Shown: in pieces, positions 53,194-57,851 of the stretch
Position numbering within the stretch: the stretch's first letter is position 1
How the letters are laid out: each line of letters opens with the position of its first letter
Assembly: GCF_028715765.1 (NCBI RefSeq)
Contig: NZ_JAQURE010000020.1
Span: forward strand, 1-57,851
From: Rhodoferax sp.
GTDB taxonomy: Bacteria; Pseudomonadota; Gammaproteobacteria; Burkholderiales; Burkholderiaceae_C
Direction: 5' to 3'
DNA length: 57,851 nt
The notes under the pieces: model-generated
What the model saw: the letters and a program-made list of their open reading frames with translations, nothing else
The model's database searches: none
Told to the model about the DNA's origin: nothing
Position numbers and translations under genes: made by a program

Positions 53194-54642
53194 TCAAGCC
53201 AACAGGTGGCGGTACAGCGCCACATACTGCGCTGCGGCCTTGTCCCAGCCCAGCGCTTGCTGCATGGCACGCTGGCGTACAGCACGCCATTCGGTCGGGC
53301 GGTCATGCAGCGCAAAAGCGCGCCGCATGGCACGCTGCAAAGCAGCTGCACTGAACTCTTTGAACACAAAGCCGTTGGCACTGCCGTCGGCCAGATGCTC
53401 CAGGGCGCAGTCCACCACGGTGTCGGCCAAACCGCCCACTTTGTGCACCAGAGGCAAGCTGCCGTATTTCAGGCCATACATTTGCGTCAGGCCACACGGC
53501 TCAAAGCGCGAGGGCACCAGCGTGACATCGGTGGCCGCAAAAATTTGGTGGGCAAATGCTTCGTCGTAGCCAATGCGCACCGCCACCGACTCGGGGTGGC
53601 GGGCGGCGCGGGCTGAGAATTCAGCCTCTAGCGCGGCCTCGCCGGTGCCCAACACCACCAGTTGCCCACCCTGGGCGATCAGGTCGTCCACCGCAGCCAG
53701 CACCAGGTGCAAGCCTTTTTGCTCGGTCAGGCGGCTGACCACGCCAAACAGCAAGGCCTCGGGCTTGACTGACAAACCCAAGGCTTGCTGCAGCGCCGCT
53801 TTGCAGCGCGCCTTGCCGGCGGGCTTTTTGGCATCAAAGGTGTGGGGGATGGCGCTGTCGGTGGCCGGGTTCCAAACCGACTCATCCACGGCATTCAAAA
53901 TGCCGGTCAACTCTGAGGCACGCTCACGCAGCAAGCCGTCCAGGCCACAACCTTGCTCTGGCGTCTGAATTTCTTTGGCGTAGGTCGGGCTGACGGTGGT
54001 GATGTGGTCGGCGTAGTACAAGCCCGCCTTCATGAATGACATTTGGCCGTGAAACTCAAGCCCGTTGACCGCGAACGCATGGGGCGGCAAGCCCAGGTCG
54101 TAAAAATGAATCGGCGCAAACACCCCTTGGTAAGCCAGGTTGTGCACGGTGTAAACACTGGCCACCATGCGGCCACGCACGGGGCCAAAAGCCAGGTAGG
54201 CAGACGTGAGCGCGGCGTGCCAGTCGTGGCTGTGCACCACAGCGGGTTGCCAATGCGCGTCGAGCCCGCAGGCCAATTGAGCCGCCACCCAGCCCAGCAA
54301 GGCAAAGCGGCGATGGTTGTCATGGTGCGGCTGGCGCTGCTCGTCTTCATAGGGGGTGCCGGGGCGCTGGTAGAGGTGTGGCACATCCAGCACATAGGCC
54401 TGAACGCCCAGCGTGACCAGCTCGCCATGGCAAATGCGCACCGTCTCGCCCCAGGGGGAGGTCAACTCGGTGAGCACTTGGGGCTGTTGCAGGTCAGCCA
54501 TGATGGGGGCAAAACCGGGCAACAACACCCGCACGTCACAGCCTGCACCATGAAGCGCGGCGGGCAGCGCCCCGGCAATGTCTGCCAGCCCCCCGGTTTT
54601 GAGCAAAGGAAAAATTTCAGCGCTGACTTGCAAGACATTCAT
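53194..54642 (-). CDS. glgA: Glycogen synthase (ADP-glucose)
   Basis: 482 aa GT5 enzyme, GT-B fold. FPLLKTGGLADIAGALPAAL contains the KxGGL donor-site motif; LFGVVSRLTEQKGLHLVL and PSRFEPCGLTQMYGLKYGSL are the C-terminal donor site with the catalytic-region Glu. It elongates glycogen from ADP-glucose made by GlgC. ATG 54642 is preferred to the TTG at 54660, which would overlap glgC by 4 bases; a weak AAGAGAA site precedes it. Confidence 0.94.
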   Translation of the reverse strand: MNVLQVSAEIFPLLKTGGLADIAGALPAALHGAGCDVRVLLPGFAPIMADLQQPQVLTELTSPWGETVRICHGELVTLGVQAYVLDVPHLYQRPGTPYEDEQRQPHHDNHRRFALLGWVAAQLACGLDAHWQPAVVHSHDWHAALTSAYLAFGPVRGRMVASVYTVHNLAYQGVFAPIHFYDLGLPPHAFAVNGLEFHGQMSFMKAGLYYADHITTVSPTYAKEIQTPEQGCGLDGLLRERASELTGILNAVDESVWNPATDSAIPHTFDAKKPAGKARCKAALQQALGLSVKPEALLFGVVSRLTEQKGLHLVLAAVDDLIAQGGQLVVLGTGEAALEAEFSARAARHPESVAVRIGYDEAFAHQIFAATDVTLVPSRFEPCGLTQMYGLKYGSLPLVHKVGGLADTVVDCALEHLADGSANGFVFKEFSAAALQRAMRRAFALHDRPTEWRAVRQRAMQQALGWDKAAAQYVALYRHLLA

Positions 54643-54656
54643 CAAAAGGGTTCTCT

Positions 54657-55931
54657 TCAAACTAACTTGGCCAACATGTCGCGGGTGATCAGCACCACAC
54701 CGCCCTCAGAACGCTCAAAGCGCTGCGCATCGAGCGCCGCATCCTCACCCACCACCAGGCCTTCAGGGATGACGCACGCGCGGTCAATCACCACGCGGCG
54801 CAGGCGGCAGTGGCGATGGATGGTGACATCAGGCAGCACCACGGCCTCGTCAATCTTGCAATCAGAATGCACCCGCACCTCAGAAAACAGCACTGAATGC
54901 GCCACATAAGAGCCCGACACAATGCAGCCACCTGAGACCACGGTGTTGACGTAAATGCCATTGTTGCCATCTTTGTCGGGCACAAACTTGGCTGGCGGCA
55001 ACTGGCGCTGGTAAGTCCAAATTGGCCAATCGGTGTCGTAAATATCAAGCTCGGGCACGGTCGAAGCCAAGTCCAGGTTGGCCGACCAAAAGGCATCAAT
55101 GGTGCCCACATCGCGCCAGTAGGGCGCCACACCTTTCACTCGCGAGACACATGACATGCCAAACGGGTGCGCTAGCGCACGACCTTCAGACACGGCACGG
55201 GGAATGACGTTTTTACCAAAGTCGTGCTCTGAAGCCGGATTGGCCAAGTCGTCTTCAAGAAGTTGGTACAGGTAGTCCGCATCAAAAATATAGATGCCCA
55301 TACTGGCCAGGGACACCGCATCGTTGCCGGGCATGGGCGGCGGGTTGGTGGGTTTTTCCACAAACTCCGAGATTTGCCGGTCTGCGTCAATGGCCATCAC
55401 GCCAAAGGCACTGGCCTCGGCACGTGGCACTTCAATACAACCCACCGTGCAGCCAGCGCCCATGGCCACATGGTCTTTGAGCATGATCGAGTAGTCCATT
55501 TTGTACACATGGTCACCAGCCAAAATCACAATGTACTTGGGCTTGCTGGAGCGGATGATGTCCATGTTTTGGAAAATGGCATCGGCCGTGCCACGGTACC
55601 AATGCTCTTCACCGGCACGCTGCTGAGCCGGCAGCAAGTCCACCATTTCATTGAGCTCGGCGCGCAAAAAGCTCCAGCCGCGCTGCATGTGGCGCATCAG
55701 TGAATGCGATTTGTATTGCGTCACCACCGCCATGCGCCGAATGCCTGAATTCAGGCAATTGGACAGGGCAAAGTCAATGATGCGGAACTTGCCGCCAAAA
55801 TACACAGCCGGTTTGGCGCGGGTGTCGGTCAGTTGCTTGAGCCGTGAACCACGCCCACCGGCCAGCACCAGCGCCACAGTGTGGCGCACCAGTTGATGGG
55901 TTTCGGGGGTTCTTTTTTCTGTATGCACCAT
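54657..55931 (-). CDS. glgC: Glucose-1-phosphate adenylyltransferase
   Basis: 424 aa. [20 protein letters not shown] is the nucleotide site and [20 protein letters not shown] the substrate region; VEKPTNPP is the glucose-1-P site and a left-handed beta-helix ([38 protein letters not shown]) closes the protein. It makes ADP-glucose, the committed step, and is normally allosterically controlled. Strong GAGGAG before ATG 55931. Sits between pgm and glgA. Confidence 0.95.
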   Translation of the reverse strand: MVHTEKRTPETHQLVRHTVALVLAGGRGSRLKQLTDTRAKPAVYFGGKFRIIDFALSNCLNSGIRRMAVVTQYKSHSLMRHMQRGWSFLRAELNEMVDLLPAQQRAGEEHWYRGTADAIFQNMDIIRSSKPKYIVILAGDHVYKMDYSIMLKDHVAMGAGCTVGCIEVPRAEASAFGVMAIDADRQISEFVEKPTNPPPMPGNDAVSLASMGIYIFDADYLYQLLEDDLANPASEHDFGKNVIPRAVSEGRALAHPFGMSCVSRVKGVAPYWRDVGTIDAFWSANLDLASTVPELDIYDTDWPIWTYQRQLPPAKFVPDKDGNNGIYVNTVVSGGCIVSGSYVAHSVLFSEVRVHSDCKIDEAVVLPDVTIHRHCRLRRVVIDRACVIPEGLVVGEDAALDAQRFERSEGGVVLITRDMLAKLV

Positions 55932-56002
55932 GGTTGTCTCCTCGTTGTCAAAATCTTTTCATGCCATGCGCTGGTTTCGCACCCGCCTGAGCACGGCGTT
56001 CA

Positions 56003-57700
<1,698 letters not shown>

Positions 57701-57786
57701 TTAGCACCATTTGCACGGTAAACCGGGTGCGATTCAAACTGATGTGCCGTAAAGTACGGTTCCTCCACCAAAGCGAAAGGCCAGAG

Positions 57787-57851
57787 ATGACAGGCAAAAG
57801 CCAGATGAGTGACGAAGAGATGTTGCGTCGTTTGGGAACCCACCCTGAGAT
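57787..57851 (+). CDS. Start of an unidentified gene (runs off the right edge)
   Basis: From the ATG at 57787, 21 codons stay open to the window end: MTGKSQMSDEEMLRRLGTHP then E and a partial codon. GAAAGG lies eight bases before it. An alternative start is the ATG at 57805. The divergent position from pgm suggests a promoter in the spacer. Too short to assign a family. Confidence 0.45.
   Translation, partial: MTGKSQMSDEEMLRRLGTHPE

Noticed and set aside
57787..57851. Assigning the right-edge fragment to a transposase or other named family
   Set aside because: Twenty-one residues are not enough to support any family call.

Overview
The window looks like a chromosomal segment of a betaproteobacterium of the order Burkholderiales, most likely the family Comamonadaceae (Rhodoferax/Limnohabitans-like). 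I infer this from gene content (XrtB-type exopolysaccharide locus, FDH3-type formate dehydrogenase, a glycogen cluster), from coding style, and from a short imperfect palindromic element of a kind I recall from Comamonadaceae. Nothing in the window names the species. There are no rRNA or tRNA genes, no CRISPR array, no insertion sequence and no phage. Coding density is high, with many ATGA overlaps.

Layout. (1) 1-11.3 kb, housekeeping: an OmpR/EnvZ-like two-component pair (kinase cut by the left edge), a SIMPL-domain periplasmic protein, a kinase-HDOD-GAF fusion, Maf nucleotide pyrophosphatase and an RsmI-like methyltransferase, a back-to-back set of HAD phosphatase, Rieske protein and SppA peptidase, a chemoreceptor with a periplasmic haem-c motif, and a class I methyltransferase. 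(2) 11.4-29.5 kb, all on the plus strand: a PEP-CTERM protein followed by an exosortase-B exopolysaccharide locus (epsL, epsD, epsE, epsF, epsG, xrtB, epsI) and then a visibly AT-richer sugar block (pyruvyl transferase, nitroreductase-fold protein, polymerase/ligase, flippase, three glycosyltransferases, a secreted GH51-like glycosidase). (3) 29.5-38.6 kb, minus strand: an FtsX-type permease and a formate dehydrogenase operon running from a TAT-leader peptide through FDH alpha, beta, a lipoprotein, the cytochrome b gamma subunit and a small exported protein to FdhD. (4) 38.6-42.5 kb: a compact divergent control region, then an AAA+ response regulator and its histidine kinase. (5) 42.5-44.4 kb: a DEAD-box RNA helicase. 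(6) 44.8-57.7 kb: a complete glycogen cluster, with glgP-glgB-glgX on plus facing pgm-glgC-glgA-malQ on minus.

How the parts work together. The eps genes encode export (EpsL/EpsE), length control (EpsF/EpsG), polymer assembly and flipping, and a protein-sorting pair (XrtB/EpsI) that should process the adjacent PEP-CTERM protein. The glycogen genes cover activation of glucose-1-P, chain elongation, branching, debranching and phosphorolysis. The FDH operon would pass electrons from periplasmic formate to the membrane quinone pool.

The most interesting region is 38.8-40.4 kb. It holds a good sigma-54 promoter facing the FDH operon, a perfect 19-bp palindrome about 110 bp upstream of that promoter, a near-perfect IscR type-1 operator immediately in front of the divergent regulator, and a regulator whose AAA+ domain lacks a recognisable GAFTGA loop. 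Together these suggest iron-sulfur-responsive control of formate oxidation with an unusual activator. This is a hypothesis read from sequence, not a demonstrated system.
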